A stretch of 64,000 nt of DNA from Perkinsela sp. pyNocScin1. Its lineage: Eukaryota; Euglenozoa; Kinetoplastea; Prokinetoplastida; Perkinselidae. Location: contig CAXHTR010000006.1 of NCBI GenBank assembly GCA_964019655.1, forward strand, positions 186,001 to 250,000, written 5' to 3'. This document shows, one piece after another, positions 9,813 to 20,500 of the stretch; the first letter of the stretch is position 1; every line of letters starts with the position of its first letter. Below the pieces are notes generated by a model, which was given only the letters and a program-made list of their open reading frames with translations, was not told the origin of the DNA and ran no database searches. The position numbers and the translations under genes are program-made.

Positions 9813-11204
9813 TTAGACGACTGTGGCGCAGTTCTGTAAAATCACAAACAGCTTGACAACCTTCGGTATACACTGGTGGAGCGAGCAGTAGCGGCACACA
9901 TCTGCGTAGATCTCTCGTGCGTCGAGCACCCCTGCCGTGAGCACCGCTGTGCAAAACCCGCAGAAGAGCTCGTTGGCCGGTGTGAAATCGGTGGGGCACA
10001 CGGACTCTGTCCCGTACGCCGCGAAGCCGGCGCGAAGGAAGCGCGCGAGGTACTGCGAGCTGAGGAGGCCGTCCGTCATCAGCTCCCGCAGCACTGAATA
10101 GACATTTTCACTGTGATTCTCGGCTTCTATCAGTGCCTCGAGGAAGCACGAGAGGGATGTCGTGTACGCGAAGACGCGCAAAACGGCGCCAGCGAGACGC
10201 GTATTACCCGACTCAAGGAAGGCACGGACGTCTTGCGGCGTTATGCCGAGGAGGCTTACGCGGTCTGGTGCGCCGAGAATGAAGCGGAGTATAAAGTCAG
10301 TTTGCTGTGCCGTGAGCGCCTTCATCGCTGCGACGTGCAACAGGTGCATACACGTGAGGTAGTCGCTGCTCTCGTTGAAAGTCGCTCGAACAGCAGCATC
10401 AGCCGCATCAGTATTACCCTGGAATAAGGCGTCGAGGGCAGTGGTGACAGTCGAAAGCGACGGAACACTGAGTGGAACTGTTGGGTACGGCATGCAGTTG
10501 GCCATGTCGGCCTGCGCCTGTACAAGCATCTGGAGGACACTGGAATGTGACAGAAAGCCATTCTCTTTGCAGTGGACGCCGAGGATGGGTTCAGGCTGCA
10601 CCATCGGGTGCGCCGTCACTGTCCGTTGCGTCGAGTCAGTACGCAGCGCTGTAAAGTACGGCTCGAGCCGCTCAGGTGGCAGCGCAAAGTACTCATTGCC
10701 GCTGAAGGACAGCAGACCATGCGGAATCTGCGAGCCGCAGAGCCACACAAGCTTCAGGTAGTGGAGAGGGTGGTACATCGGGTCGCTGTGCACTGGCTCA
10801 TCGTGCGAGGCGTACTTGATGAGCCGCTCTTTGAGGGTTTGTTCTATCTTGGCGAGCTCTGTGCCGGATATGAGCCGCTCACTGTCTGCGACAGACAAAA
10901 TAACAGCGGCATATGCGTGCTCGATCGCAAAATATGCATGACCGTGTTTCCGCTTGCGCCCCTGTTCGATGGTGGAAGGTTCAGCGTCGGACGCCCCTGC
11001 CTCAGGCTCTGCTACCGCCTCCTCGGCACCGAGGATGGCGCCCTCAAAAGGGATGCTGCTCAAGAATCGTGCGATAAGCGATGTGACAACCGCGTACTCC
11101 TCGACAAAGAAGCTTTGGCGAAACTCGTTCTGAGCTTCGTGAAATGCTCTTGTGCGTTTTGACAGATAGTTGGCGAGAAGCGCCAACTTTTCTGCGCTAA
11201 GCAT
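9813..11204 (-). CDS. CNOT11: CCR4-NOT complex subunit 11
   Basis: 463 residues from ATG 11204; an in-frame ATG lies seven codons upstream. The N-terminal MLSAEKLALLANYLSKRTRA resembles the start of CNOT11 (T-P-K-E-L-S-S-L-L type helix). The C-terminal third matches the CNOT11 DUF2363 domain: LLGITPQDVRAFLESGNTRL (family: HIGLTPAKLPDLVENNP), SCFLEALIEAENHSENVYSV, and a final EIYADVCRYCSLHQCIPKVV helix pair. CNOT11 with CNOT10 forms a module on the NOT1 N-terminus of the deadenylase complex, which is present in trypanosomes. A low-complexity acidic/Ala segment lies at ~65-90. The call rests on motif order and spacing; sequence identity is low. Confidence 0.75.
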   Translation of the reverse strand: MLSAEKLALLANYLSKRTRAFHEAQNEFRQSFFVEEYAVVTSLIARFLSSIPFEGAILGAEEAVAEPEAGASDAEPSTIEQGRKRKHGHAYFAIEHAYAAVILSVADSERLISGTELAKIEQTLKERLIKYASHDEPVHSDPMYHPLHYLKLVWLCGSQIPHGLLSFSGNEYFALPPERLEPYFTALRTDSTQRTVTAHPMVQPEPILGVHCKENGFLSHSSVLQMLVQAQADMANCMPYPTVPLSVPSLSTVTTALDALFQGNTDAADAAVRATFNESSDYLTCMHLLHVAAMKALTAQQTDFILRFILGAPDRVSLLGITPQDVRAFLESGNTRLAGAVLRVFAYTTSLSCFLEALIEAENHSENVYSVLRELMTDGLLSSQYLARFLRAGFAAYGTESVCPTDFTPANELFCGFCTAVLTAGVLDAREIYADVCRYCSLHQCIPKVVKLFVILQNCATVV

Positions 11205-11867
11205 ATGAGATATTGTACAATGCAAGCAACCACCGAGTAAGAATGGAGATAAATTTATTCACGCAAATTTTCCAGCAAAGTATTAGGCAATGAGCATAAT
11301 ACAAGCAAAGAATAGTATGCACAACAAGTGTATGCATCCTTGCCTGAACTTATGCATGAGGGACTGTGGCGGATGGGACTGTACAGCACTGTTGTTTTTT
11401 GGTACTGGCTTTTCATTTTTGATACCTTCCGTGTTGGGTAGCTTAAGTTGTGGGGCTCCTATGTATTCTAGCACTGCACGAGCACAAGCGTACATATAAA
11501 AAAGAACTGAATCAGAGTAAAATGTGCGTACGATACTTTCGATGCCTTCGGTCAACGTGGGTCGCTGAGGGGCGTTCCAAAGAACAAAGGCTCTCCAGTG
11601 TACGATGTGTATATCGTATAGGAACATACAACCGACGATGGCTTTACACATCGTTTTGATCGGCCACTTTGGTGTACTCCCGGGTAAGCGTGGCCAAACG
11701 CGTGTATAAAAATGACGAGTGTATGGTCCCCTGCTTGTCGGTGAAGCAAGCCTAATCCATGTGCAGCCGTTGGCGCTTCGCATGCATAATGATTAAAGAG
11801 AGGTGAGTACATACGGTTTGAGATCCACAGTGTGAAATCTTATCATGATGGTATCCACAGATAGGCA
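11205..11867. other. Unusually long spacer (663 bp) between CNOT11 and a small membrane-protein gene
   Basis: This is about six times the usual spacer length here. It is AT-richer than the flanking genes. It contains one minus-strand frame of 166 codons (listed separately) and no recognisable tRNA, repeat or known RNA. It may hold a lineage-specific gene, a non-coding RNA or long untranslated regions. Confidence 0.6.
11283..11783 (-). CDS. Possible small protein with C-terminal hydrophobic anchor
   Basis: 166 codons from ATG 11783. No family was recognised. The C-terminus ends in a hydrophobic run (IHLLCILFFACIMLIA) that could act as a tail anchor. In favour: it fills an otherwise over-long spacer and is on the array strand. 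Against: base composition is not clearly coding, no pyrimidine-AG signal is close upstream, and competing frames of similar length overlap it. Treat it as a candidate only. Confidence 0.3.
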   Translation of the reverse strand: MRSANGCTWIRLASPTSRGPYTRHFYTRVWPRLPGSTPKWPIKTMCKAIVGCMFLYDIHIVHWRAFVLWNAPQRPTLTEGIESIVRTFYSDSVLFYMYACARAVLEYIGAPQLKLPNTEGIKNEKPVPKNNSAVQSHPPQSLMHKFRQGCIHLLCILFFACIMLIA

Positions 11868-12191
11868 CTAGCTCGACTTTTGCCCTGGACAGCGATCAGC
11901 GTGCAGCAATGAATCGCCTGAGTAGTCTATCCGTGTGAGTGTCGAAACCGCTGCTATCAGTACGAGCGCGACAACAATTGACGTGACAAAGCCAATGTGC
12001 GAGCTTTCTCGGGCATAGCTTACACGGCTGGTTGTGCGTGCCGATGATGTTCGTTCAAGGCCAGGGCCATTATTGTCTGCACTTTTTGCTGGATCTGCCT
12101 CTATTGCCTGCTCTGACTTCACAGCTGGGTCCTCTGCACCGAAGGCTGCCAACAGGAGAACCGCGATTGAGCTGATACGGAGAAGAGACAT
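11868..12191 (-). CDS. Small single-pass membrane protein
   Basis: 107 residues. The N-terminal MSLLRISSIAVLLLAAFGAE is a textbook cleavable signal peptide. A polar Ala/Ser/Asp-rich linker follows (~20-62), then one membrane span (GFVTSIVVALVLIAAVSTL, ~67-86) and a short tail. Type I topology is therefore predicted. No homologue was recognised. The coding call rests on the coherent signal-linker-membrane architecture and on strand agreement with its neighbours. Confidence 0.65.
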   Translation of the reverse strand: MSLLRISSIAVLLLAAFGAEDPAVKSEQAIEADPAKSADNNGPGLERTSSARTTSRVSYARESSHIGFVTSIVVALVLIAAVSTLTRIDYSGDSLLHADRCPGQKSS

Positions 12192-12373
12192 GTACGGTAA
12201 AAGAAATTCGAAAGGCTACTGGTAATAACATAAAACGAGCACTCGCTATATTCACTGATTAATGCATCGTTCGTATTATTTTCAATCATTTTGCTATCTT
12301 ATACAAAGTTTGGGTTCATGTTCATGGTTCACGGTGCAAGATGAACAGATGGGTAAACATGAATGTGCAAGGA

Positions 12374-12390
12374 GTATAGTATAGTATAAT
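12374..12390. repeat. Short TATAG microsatellite
   Basis: Three imperfect tandem copies of TATAG lie in the spacer just downstream of the RRM-like gene, within its likely 3' untranslated region. The array is too short to call functional. Confidence 0.5.
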
Positions 12391-12407
12391 ATTTCCTGGA
12401 CGGCTTC

Positions 12408-13388
12408 CTAGCTAGACGACGGCGCCTGGGTGGCTCGAACTGCCGGTTCGACGACAAGGGCGCTCATCGGGAGGTGAAAGTGCGGGTAGATAGTCTGTCG
12501 GCGGAAGGACGCAAACCGCTTCATCGCGTCGATGGCTGCGTTGTCTGCTGCGTACCAGTAGCCGCACGTATCGAAAAAGACGCGCTTGTTTAGCGCGAGC
12601 CTCACACGCGTAGCGTCACATTTCGACTGCAAATAGATATGGCGGTGATGCTTGCGTCCTTGCCCAAAATGGACGGTCTTAATCTGCGAATGTAACGCAA
12701 TCATTCTTTGGAGGAGGCACTTACATACAAAGTCAGGGACCTGGCCGATAAAAAGCTGGCAGCTTGCGTCGACGGACTTTTCCTCCTCTTTGAGCTTCGC
12801 TTCACTATCGATTGGCGCAAGGTCCGGGCAGTAAGCGTTGCCAGCATACGGGAAGAACTGACACGTGGTGCGGAGTTCCCAAAAGTAACGGTATAGCCCT
12901 GCGCAGGAGATGATCTCGTTGACAGCACATGCGTAACGGCCATTCGCACTACCATAGGGGGGCATGACTGGCTGCTGCGGCGGAGATCTTGGGCGCTGGT
13001 GCTCTGCCTGCCAGCACGACGGGCGCACGTCGAGGAGCATGTTGTTTGACGTGTCGTGCTGATTGCGAGGGAGCCGATTCTCCACCTTTCCGACGGGGTA
13101 GAACACAATTGTCTTGCCTTGATCCTTAGAGACTGCCGTATAGATGTGTTTGCCTATGATTTCGTCTGATTGGTCTTGAGATACGCCCGTTGGAGTTTGC
13201 TGGCGACCAACGCCCACGCCAAGGTTGTTGATCGGGTACGATGCCCCATGCGGAGGGAGCGGGTGGACTGGCATAGCGCTCGCGTAGCGGCTCGGCTGCT
13301 GCTGGTTCTGCCGCACGTACAGGCGGTGGTGCTGGTTGGCCCAGCTCTCGCGGCTCATTGGTGGATACGGGCTTGCAGTTTGCATCAT
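12408..13388 (-). CDS. RRM-like RNA-binding protein with Pro/Gln-rich N-terminus
   Basis: 326 residues. Residues 1-80 are rich in Pro, Gln, His and Tyr, likely disordered. Residues ~210-300 look like a divergent RRM: a beta-1/RNP2-like CQLFIGQVPDFV, helix KCLLQRMIALHSQ, and an RNP1-like HIYLQSKCDATRVRLALNKR block, then FFDTCGYWYA. The RNP motifs are degenerate, so alternatives such as another alpha-beta fold remain open. Kinetoplastids control mRNA fate largely through such proteins, so a post-transcriptional role is plausible but inferred. The downstream spacer carries a short TATAG repeat. Confidence 0.65.
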   Translation of the reverse strand: MMQTASPYPPMSRESWANQHHRLYVRQNQQQPSRYASAMPVHPLPPHGASYPINNLGVGVGRQQTPTGVSQDQSDEIIGKHIYTAVSKDQGKTIVFYPVGKVENRLPRNQHDTSNNMLLDVRPSCWQAEHQRPRSPPQQPVMPPYGSANGRYACAVNEIISCAGLYRYFWELRTTCQFFPYAGNAYCPDLAPIDSEAKLKEEEKSVDASCQLFIGQVPDFVCKCLLQRMIALHSQIKTVHFGQGRKHHRHIYLQSKCDATRVRLALNKRVFFDTCGYWYAADNAAIDAMKRFASFRRQTIYPHFHLPMSALVVEPAVRATQAPSSS

Positions 13389-13484
13389 TTTGAATTAGAG
13401 AATGAGTGTGGATGAAAGCAAAAAGTACTTGCATTGCTCGTGGCAAAGTTGTACACTTACGACATCTCCGAAGAATGCCAACAC

Positions 13485-15893
13485 TTACTTGGCTTCCTCA
13501 AAGTCCGCCGCTTTGAATAAGTGCGGCAGCTCCTCGACAACCCACTCTGGCTCCACCGCCAAGCAGTGCATCATAAAGTCTTTTGTGGTTGTGCGCAGTT
13601 CACTAAAAAGGACGACCTTTGGCGGGCTTTTCTTCTTGCGCAGCGCGCTGCTCGGGTGCACGTGCATTTCGCCCTTCTGCTTCACCCGCGCGTACGACGT
13701 CCCGAAGGGCGAGAGCACTGCAATGTTGTTGTAGTAGCCAGATATGAGCGCTTTTGCGATGGGCGTGACGCTCTCGGCGGACTCGATCGGGAGCCCAGCC
13801 TTGTCGAGAAGGAGCAGGAGCTGGTTCCGCACGTGAAACGCCCGCTGGAGGACGCGGTACGATATGAAGTGCGTCGCGCACCACTCGTCGGTGTTGCCTG
13901 CAACCGTCCACGAATCAAAAATATGGACTAGCATGCGCACATCGTCCTTCATGGACTTGTACTCCTCGTGCACCTGCCGCGCCTGCTTTCGGAGGAAGTC
14001 GCCGTGCGGCGTCACGAAGAGGTTGGCCTCAGACACGGAGAAGAGCGCTGCGATCACTGTCATCTGCTTCGCACACCCGAGCGCTGTGCTGCGGACGAGG
14101 CACTTGCCGAGCTTGGGGTCGAGCGGGAAGGCCGCCATCTGCTCACCGTCCGGCGTCAGCTCGCCATCTGCTGAAAGGGCGCGGAGGGAAAAGAGCGATG
14201 CGAACGCCTGGAGGATAAAGTCTTTCTGCGGCGCGTCGAGCCACTCGAAGTCAAGAAAATTCTCGATACCGAGGGCCTTGAGCTCGAGCACGATGTGTGC
14301 GATGTTCGTGCGCTGGATTTCTGGGACGACGACGGGCTGCATATCGCTCAGCGTCGACTTCGTGTACAGCCGGTAGCATTTGCCTGGCTGTGTGCGGCCA
14401 CACCGCCCTTTTCGCTGCTCGGCCGCCGCGCGGGAGATCGGCACGACGATGAGCCGCTCCGTGTCTGTCTTGGGGTCGTACCAGTTCATCTTGCAGAAGC
14501 CGCAGTCGACGACATACACGATGCCGTCGATCGTCAGTGATGTCTCGGCAATGTTTGTGCAGAGGACGATCTTCCGCGCGTTCTCAGGGGTCGGGAAGAA
14601 TATTTTGCGCTGCTGTGCCGCGGGCAGCGAGGCGTACAGCGGCAAAATGATCGCCTCGCGCACGATGTGCTGGACCGTCTCGAGCCGGGCGCGGATTTCT
14701 TTCTCGCACGTCTCGATCTCGTCTTGCCCCGTCAGAAAAATGAGAATGTCGCCGAGTGGCTCACTCAGATGCAGCCGCATGGCCGTCTCGGCCGCCGCCT
14801 GTACGTAGTCGCTGGGCGTGCGCTGCGCGTAGAAGACGCTGATCGGGAAGACACGGCCCTTGACGTGGAGGAGCTCTGCGTCGCCCATGTAGGAGACAAA
14901 CTTGCTCGCGTGCAGCGTTGCTGAGGCCACGACGAGGCGGAGGGGATCGTCTGTGTCAAGGCGCGACCGAAAGGTTTCGCGCAGGAGCCCGAGGAGCACA
15001 TCCGTGTGCGTGCCACGCTCGTGGGCTTCATCGATAATAACAGCACTAATGCTGGAGAGCATCGGGTCGCTCGCGTACTCGCGGAGCAGCATGCCGTCTG
15101 TCATGTAGACGAGCTCCGTGTGCATCGAAACCTTCTCGTCAAAGCGCACTTTATAGCCGACTGCGCCACCGAGGGCAACGCCGCGTTCTGTTGCGACACG
15201 CGAAGCGAGACTCATGGCGGCGACCCGCCGCGGCTGTGAGCACACGACGCGCTTTGTTCCCTTCGCCGCGTAGCCGTCCTCAAGCATGTACTGTGGGATC
15301 TGTGTGGACTTGCCGCTGCCAGTATCACCAACGAGCACAAGCAACTTGTCTTTTTCGAGTGTGTCCATAATTTTCTGCCGGTAGCCGTAGATGGGTAGAT
15401 TCTTGCGAAACTCGGCGATTTGTGCGCGCTTTGCGTCCTGCTGCGCAGTGGGCGACGGTACGGAGACCTCAACGTCCAAGTCACTCGAATCAGCTTCACT
15501 CTGTTCTTTGCTGAGCATTCGGTCGATGACGTCCTGGTCCGGGGCGAGCGACGTGTCTCTCTCTTCCAAAACACCAGCGGCGGCGAATTTTTGCTGCTCG
15601 AACGCGTACCGCGTCCGCCGGTACTCCTTTTGCCGCGCCTCGGCCTCGTTCAGCGGCTGAAAGTCGTCGTCGAACGGCTTTTTTCCTTGCATTCCCTTCT
15701 TGAGGCTCTGCGCCTCTTCGACAAGCTTGATCTGCTGCTTCATCTGCGTTCGCTCGATGGCAGTGAGCGAGGTGTTGTTCTCAAGCTCTGACCGGAGGTG
15801 CTCTGCATATTTTTCCTCCTCGCGAAGGATTCGTGGGGCGACTCGCTCCAAGTAGCGTTTCCTTGAGGCTTCACGCTCTTTCTCCACGTTCAT
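13485..15893 (-). CDS. DHX16: DEAH-box RNA helicase, Prp2/DHX16-like
   Basis: 802 residues from ATG 15893 (the frame is open 26 codons further but that part is unlike the family). Motif I GDTGSGKST at 189-197, DEAH at 288-291, SAT at 324-326, then FLTGQDE, TNIAETSLTI and a motif VI variant of QRxGRxGR form. The winged-helix, ratchet and OB-fold regions follow, ending in VVEELPHLFKAADFEEAK. The ~150-residue N-terminal extension (charged, with an ERDTSLAPDQDVIDRM segment) resembles DHX16/Prp2 more than Prp22 or Prp43. Prp2 drives spliceosome activation; in kinetoplastids this would serve mainly trans-splicing. Motif VI reads QRKGRCGR rather than the usual QRxGRAGR, a mild oddity. Subfamily assignment is moderate; helicase identity is certain. 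Confidence 0.9.
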   Translation of the reverse strand: MNVEKEREASRKRYLERVAPRILREEEKYAEHLRSELENNTSLTAIERTQMKQQIKLVEEAQSLKKGMQGKKPFDDDFQPLNEAEARQKEYRRTRYAFEQQKFAAAGVLEERDTSLAPDQDVIDRMLSKEQSEADSSDLDVEVSVPSPTAQQDAKRAQIAEFRKNLPIYGYRQKIMDTLEKDKLLVLVGDTGSGKSTQIPQYMLEDGYAAKGTKRVVCSQPRRVAAMSLASRVATERGVALGGAVGYKVRFDEKVSMHTELVYMTDGMLLREYASDPMLSSISAVIIDEAHERGTHTDVLLGLLRETFRSRLDTDDPLRLVVASATLHASKFVSYMGDAELLHVKGRVFPISVFYAQRTPSDYVQAAAETAMRLHLSEPLGDILIFLTGQDEIETCEKEIRARLETVQHIVREAIILPLYASLPAAQQRKIFFPTPENARKIVLCTNIAETSLTIDGIVYVVDCGFCKMNWYDPKTDTERLIVVPISRAAAEQRKGRCGRTQPGKCYRLYTKSTLSDMQPVVVPEIQRTNIAHIVLELKALGIENFLDFEWLDAPQKDFILQAFASLFSLRALSADGELTPDGEQMAAFPLDPKLGKCLVRSTALGCAKQMTVIAALFSVSEANLFVTPHGDFLRKQARQVHEEYKSMKDDVRMLVHIFDSWTVAGNTDEWCATHFISYRVLQRAFHVRNQLLLLLDKAGLPIESAESVTPIAKALISGYYNNIAVLSPFGTSYARVKQKGEMHVHPSSALRKKKSPPKVVLFSELRTTTKDFMMHCLAVEPEWVVEELPHLFKAADFEEAK

Positions 15894-16007
15894 AAGCAGT
15901 CCACGTTTACATCTGTTGTACGAAAAAAGTAAAAAGTATTGAGAATAAACGTGAATAGACATTGAGTTCAAGCAAAGGCATGAAATGCAATCTTGCAGAT
16001 GGTGCCC

Positions 16008-17441
16008 TCAGAGCTTCCGAAGCGGCACGAGCGAGCTCTGGAATCCCGTTGCAAACTGCGATGGCTGGTGCGCAAGGCACTCCTCGAAGACGCTTCGCAC
16101 ATCCGCTGCCTGCACAGCGTGCAGGATCTCTATAAACTCGGCTGCCGACATCGGCTGCTCCTGAGTCGCAAGGAAGTCGATGTAGTCACGGCGGAGCTCA
16201 AGGTGGTCGTGGAAGAAGCGTGTGACGGCCCGCTGCACAGCCATCTCGTGGCACTCGGCCTTCGCGGCGTACGTCATCGTCTGGGTAATTCGCCGCTGCG
16301 CAATGTGCGCCTCGTTCGGGTACACGCGCGCCGTCATGCCAAGGAGGCCGGCTGTCTCGAAGGGCGAGTAGAACGACTCAACGTCCTGCTCGCGGGTGTC
16401 GCGGAGTCGGGCAGATGCGCCAAGGGCGATGTTGATGTACTCCTGCGCGACGATCGTGGCGGCGTACGACTTGCTGTTCGCGCGGCCGTTTGTGCACCAG
16501 CCCATCGCAAAAATAGTCTCTTCGATGAAATTCGGGTTAGTCGACATGGCCTCATGGCGCTTCTCGAGCTCTGTGCTCTCGCTCATCTCCTGATACTGGT
16601 CCTTCTCATTCGCTTCGCCAGCGGCGATGCCATCGATACGTGCGCGCTCCGCTGACTTTGCTGCGTCAGCCATGTGCGGCGAAGAGCTCGAGAGCTTGTA
16701 GTCGGCGGACTCGTACTCGTTGAAGAGGTCGAGGTGGTCGACGTTGACGCCGGCAATGATGACGTTCTCTGGCCGGAAGACTGTGCAGTAGTGATTCAAC
16801 AGGGCCTCTGGCGAGCACAGGTCGTTGGACGACGGGAGCACGAAGCGGGACTGACCCAGAGGTTCCTTGTAGAATGCGATGCCCTCGAGGCGCTCGACGA
16901 CGTACTTGCGCGGTGTCTTCCAGCGGTACTCTTCGTAAATGTTATCCATCTGATCTCTGTAGCGGTCGACCTCGACGCCATGGAAGCGCGGGATAGTGCA
17001 GCCGTTGCACATCGAGGTGAGAATGGACTTGTAGGAGTCGCGCTGCACCTCGGTCTTCCAGCCGAGATACTTCTTGTACTTTTCGTCATGCTCGAAGCTT
17101 CCACCGACGGATCGAATCTTCTTGTCGAACTGGAACATCGAGTCCTCCATATTTGAGAGCATCAGCGAGCATCGCAGGACGTAATTAAGGCCTGGCTTCA
17201 CCAGCGGGTCGTATTTTGCGCCGGCCTGCTTGTTGTATATGCCAATCGCGGAAACGGGCTCGCTGAGGTCCTGTGTGATGATCCGGACACCGTTGGAGGT
17301 CGTTGTTACGGTCGGTGCAGTGCTCAGAACGGGCTCCAAGGCCTTTGGCACGGCCTTCGTGAAGACGGGGTTGAAGCCCCACGACAAGCTCGGCTGCACA
17401 TCAAAGGTCGCAATGTGCCGCTGTGATGTCCGACGGAGCAT
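16008..17441 (-). CDS. M16-family mitochondrial processing peptidase alpha / complex III core-like subunit
   Basis: 477 residues from ATG 17441, which gives a typical short presequence (MLRRTSQRHIATF). The fold is recognisable from NGVRIITQDLSEPVSAIGIY at the N-terminus, VFRPENVIIAGVNVDH in the middle and VRSVFEECLAHQP at the end. The catalytic zinc motif HxxEH is absent: the corresponding region reads GLNYVLRCSLMLSNM, so it is a non-catalytic member. The glycine-rich loop typical of MPP alpha is also reduced. It could be MPP alpha or a core protein of cytochrome bc1; in many eukaryotes these overlap. The frame extends 25 codons upstream of the chosen ATG. Confidence 0.85.
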   Translation of the reverse strand: MLRRTSQRHIATFDVQPSLSWGFNPVFTKAVPKALEPVLSTAPTVTTTSNGVRIITQDLSEPVSAIGIYNKQAGAKYDPLVKPGLNYVLRCSLMLSNMEDSMFQFDKKIRSVGGSFEHDEKYKKYLGWKTEVQRDSYKSILTSMCNGCTIPRFHGVEVDRYRDQMDNIYEEYRWKTPRKYVVERLEGIAFYKEPLGQSRFVLPSSNDLCSPEALLNHYCTVFRPENVIIAGVNVDHLDLFNEYESADYKLSSSSPHMADAAKSAERARIDGIAAGEANEKDQYQEMSESTELEKRHEAMSTNPNFIEETIFAMGWCTNGRANSKSYAATIVAQEYINIALGASARLRDTREQDVESFYSPFETAGLLGMTARVYPNEAHIAQRRITQTMTYAAKAECHEMAVQRAVTRFFHDHLELRRDYIDFLATQEQPMSAAEFIEILHAVQAADVRSVFEECLAHQPSQFATGFQSSLVPLRKL

Positions 17442-17517
17442 TCGTTGAAAAGAAATAAAACAAAAACGTAACACATTTTGTAGCAAGGAATAGTTGCCAA
17501 CCTTCGCTGTACACAAT

Positions 17518-20500
17518 TTACATTGGTTGATTCGTTGCTGGGGTAGATTTTGAAGCTCTGTGTGCGGCTGCGTAAAAAGAATGATTTTCGAGAGAATGTA
17601 CTTCCTTCGCCCCTATGTGGTGCTTCTGTACGAGATGTTGTAGCACTTTCCATGGCAACACATCCGTAAAATCACGCCGATGGGCATGCAAGATAACTGT
17701 TCGAAGCGCTGCTTTTTCATAAGCTGTGTCGAAATGCTCTCGGTCCCACGAAAGCTGTAGCCGGTATAGAGCACCCTGCCATGACTTGCACTCACTTACG
17801 TCTCGAAGAGCTAGTTTGAGTAGCAATTCGGTTCGAGCGATCGGAAGCAGCGGCGCAATGCTCGACGTAAAGCCATAAAGTGCCATCGGGGCAGGTAGTC
17901 TGGCGATGAGGCTGAGGCAGCGCTCTACAGTTGCTTGAGGTAGAAAGCCATGCGGGAAGGCACACGAATTGCCAGCAGTCTTGATGAACACTGCAGGGAG
18001 CTGCGCATCACTCCATAGCAAGAAATAGCATTCCAAGAAGGAAGCATACACAAACGGATTGGGAAGTTGCTTTGCGAATGGCCTTAGAGAGGATGGACTC
18101 GATATCGCTGCGCCTTGCGCTAAATACCTGTGTAGGACGTATGTAAGCATTCGATGCGCATCTGCCGGTGGTATTTTACTCTGCGCATGTAAATGCTTAT
18201 AGTGCTGCAAAATTCGTAGGAGTGGCACGTGCAAGAATGGACTATCTGGCGTTTGGCTGTACGCAACTTTGAGGAGTGTCACTGCCACACTAAGCTGATT
18301 GGCGCTCAATGTACATTCCACCGCCTTTTCCAGATTGCTTGAGAATATAAACTTTTGCAAAATACCCTTTGCGCATGCTCCTTCAGAGGAGTTCGGTATA
18401 GCCATGGCCTTCAAGGCAGATACCCAGTCAATACGAGTGAAAAGCTTCTCTATAGCAAGTGATGCGTTCGCTGCTGAGTGAGCACCTTGCTCTGATAACC
18501 CGATGGGATGACTTGATACACCGGGCACGAGCTGGTAATTTGTATGATAGCAATCTACAAGTAATTTGAGCTGATCTAGGCCGCTTTCATTGCGTCCTTC
18601 TCTGTGATTAACTTCTTCGCACATTTTTTGAAGCTGGTCATGCTTCGGAGCTACGCCGAACGCATTAAACGCGATCAAGCAGTGCGCATCGAAACTTGGC
18701 GCGTAGATAAGCTTTGATAAGCATTGCTGGAGGAAATCAGTCTCATCCTTCGTGCGGTTGCAGATATCACGATGAGTCATAGGATCAAGCTTTTTTGCGA
18801 AGTGGTCGACAATAGGAACTAATCGTGCTGGAATTCGCAACGCCTTTGCATCAAGCCCAAGCGATACCGTGTCAAAGGCCAAGTAGCACAGCATGAGTAT
18901 TCCCTTCGCCATCATATCACCCACCTTGCCGAGTTGAAAGTCTTTCAGAATAGCCTGGACCAGGGACCGATGGACATCGTTTCGCAAGAGCCTCACGTGA
19001 TAGTACAGCTTTTCAGCTGCTCTATGCTGATGCGTCGCATACAGTGTCTGCCACACGAAACGTACATCGCTTGCACCGTAAGTGTGTGTCGATGCTTTGG
19101 AGAAAAGGAACGCGTCAACATCTGAAGCTGGTAGCGCTTGTTTATTTTCTTGCATCGCTCGCAGTAGAACACAGAGACTTATCGGGTCTGCATAGTAACT
19201 GAGCTTTTGCATACACGCTACTCGTGGGTAGAGCGCAAGCACGAGCATTCGCTTCACTGTTGGCGGAATTTTCCCGAGGTACCGCACATCAAGTGATTTT
19301 TGCATGCACGCATGTACGCAGAGCGCGGTTTGCCAGTTTCTTCTACGCCGGCAGCTTCCCAGAAGCTTGTAAATAGCTCTTGTACTATTGATTGAGCCCT
19401 CTATGCTCGTTATCTGCATATCAAAGAGCAGTGTATTCGCTTTTTGAATAGCTTGGCCTTGCTCCATTCTATTCAGAAGGCTCTGTATACTAATGCAAAC
19501 GTCGATTGGCACATAAAGTGCTCCATTTGGGTGATGAGCAATAAGCTTTTGCAGCCAATGTACAAGATCTGGTAGAAGTGCAGCTAATTCTTTGATAGAC
19601 TCTCCAGATAAGCCCTCGAGAGACTGGAGGAAGAAAGTCAGTAGAGAAAAATCTCCAAGACGCGTAAGTATCTCTGCAATGTTGTAAAAGCTTTGTGTGT
19701 TCATACTATGGGTCCTCTTTACTAAAAACGTGAGAATGTCAAGCTCCAAGCTCAGGAAACCACGGAGCTTAAGGGCAGGTGAAGAGGCCCGCCGCCGCAG
19801 CGCATGCATCCATGTAAAAAGATGTACAGAGTCGTTCACTTCGTCATCTGATAATTTACTTGGAGACTGCGATGCAAACAACTCGTATGCCTTCAGCATA
19901 AACTGTGCACAGCGAACGCCTTCGATGCTGTTTTCGGCCGTGAAATCGAAGAAGCGCTGCAGCACAAGCAACACATCTGCGAATTTGATGTCGCCTGGTT
20001 TCGCCGTGTCCAGTAGTTCAAGAAGATGGTTGAAAAATTGGACACTCAACGGAGCGATACCCCATCGCAAAAGCTGAACCAGTGCACTACACTTCTTAGC
20101 TCCAAACAATAGCTCAATACATGCTGCTCGCTGTTCCTTCGGTACATTTTCGTCCAGATCTTGCACCAGCCGCTCATTTCTTTGCTTCGGTGAACCCTGG
20201 AAGGAGCCATCAACGTGCGTTGTGAAGTCTTCCACGTATCTCTCAAAGAGCCGAAGGACACTTTCCCAATCTGTAACTCCTAATGCCACCTCAAGCTCGT
20301 CACTGAGCCCATCTGCACGGCACATGACGAAGTCCCTGCACTGCCGCGCACCCCATAAGGAATAGACAGCCTCCAGCTGCTCATGCCTCTGAAGGCCCGC
20401 GTACGCGCGCATGGCCTGGTCGAAGAAACGGTCAATCTGGAAATACTCTGGGAAATGCACGTTCAGTAGCTTCAAAAGAGGTGTGTTCTTGTGCTTTAAG

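Noticed and set aside
12374-12390. Functional satellite or telomere-like repeat
   Set aside because: Only about three copies of a 5-bp unit; consistent with chance in an AT-rich spacer.
16008-17441. Active metallopeptidase (MPP beta)
   Set aside because: The HxxEH zinc motif is missing, so only a non-catalytic M16 subunit is supported.
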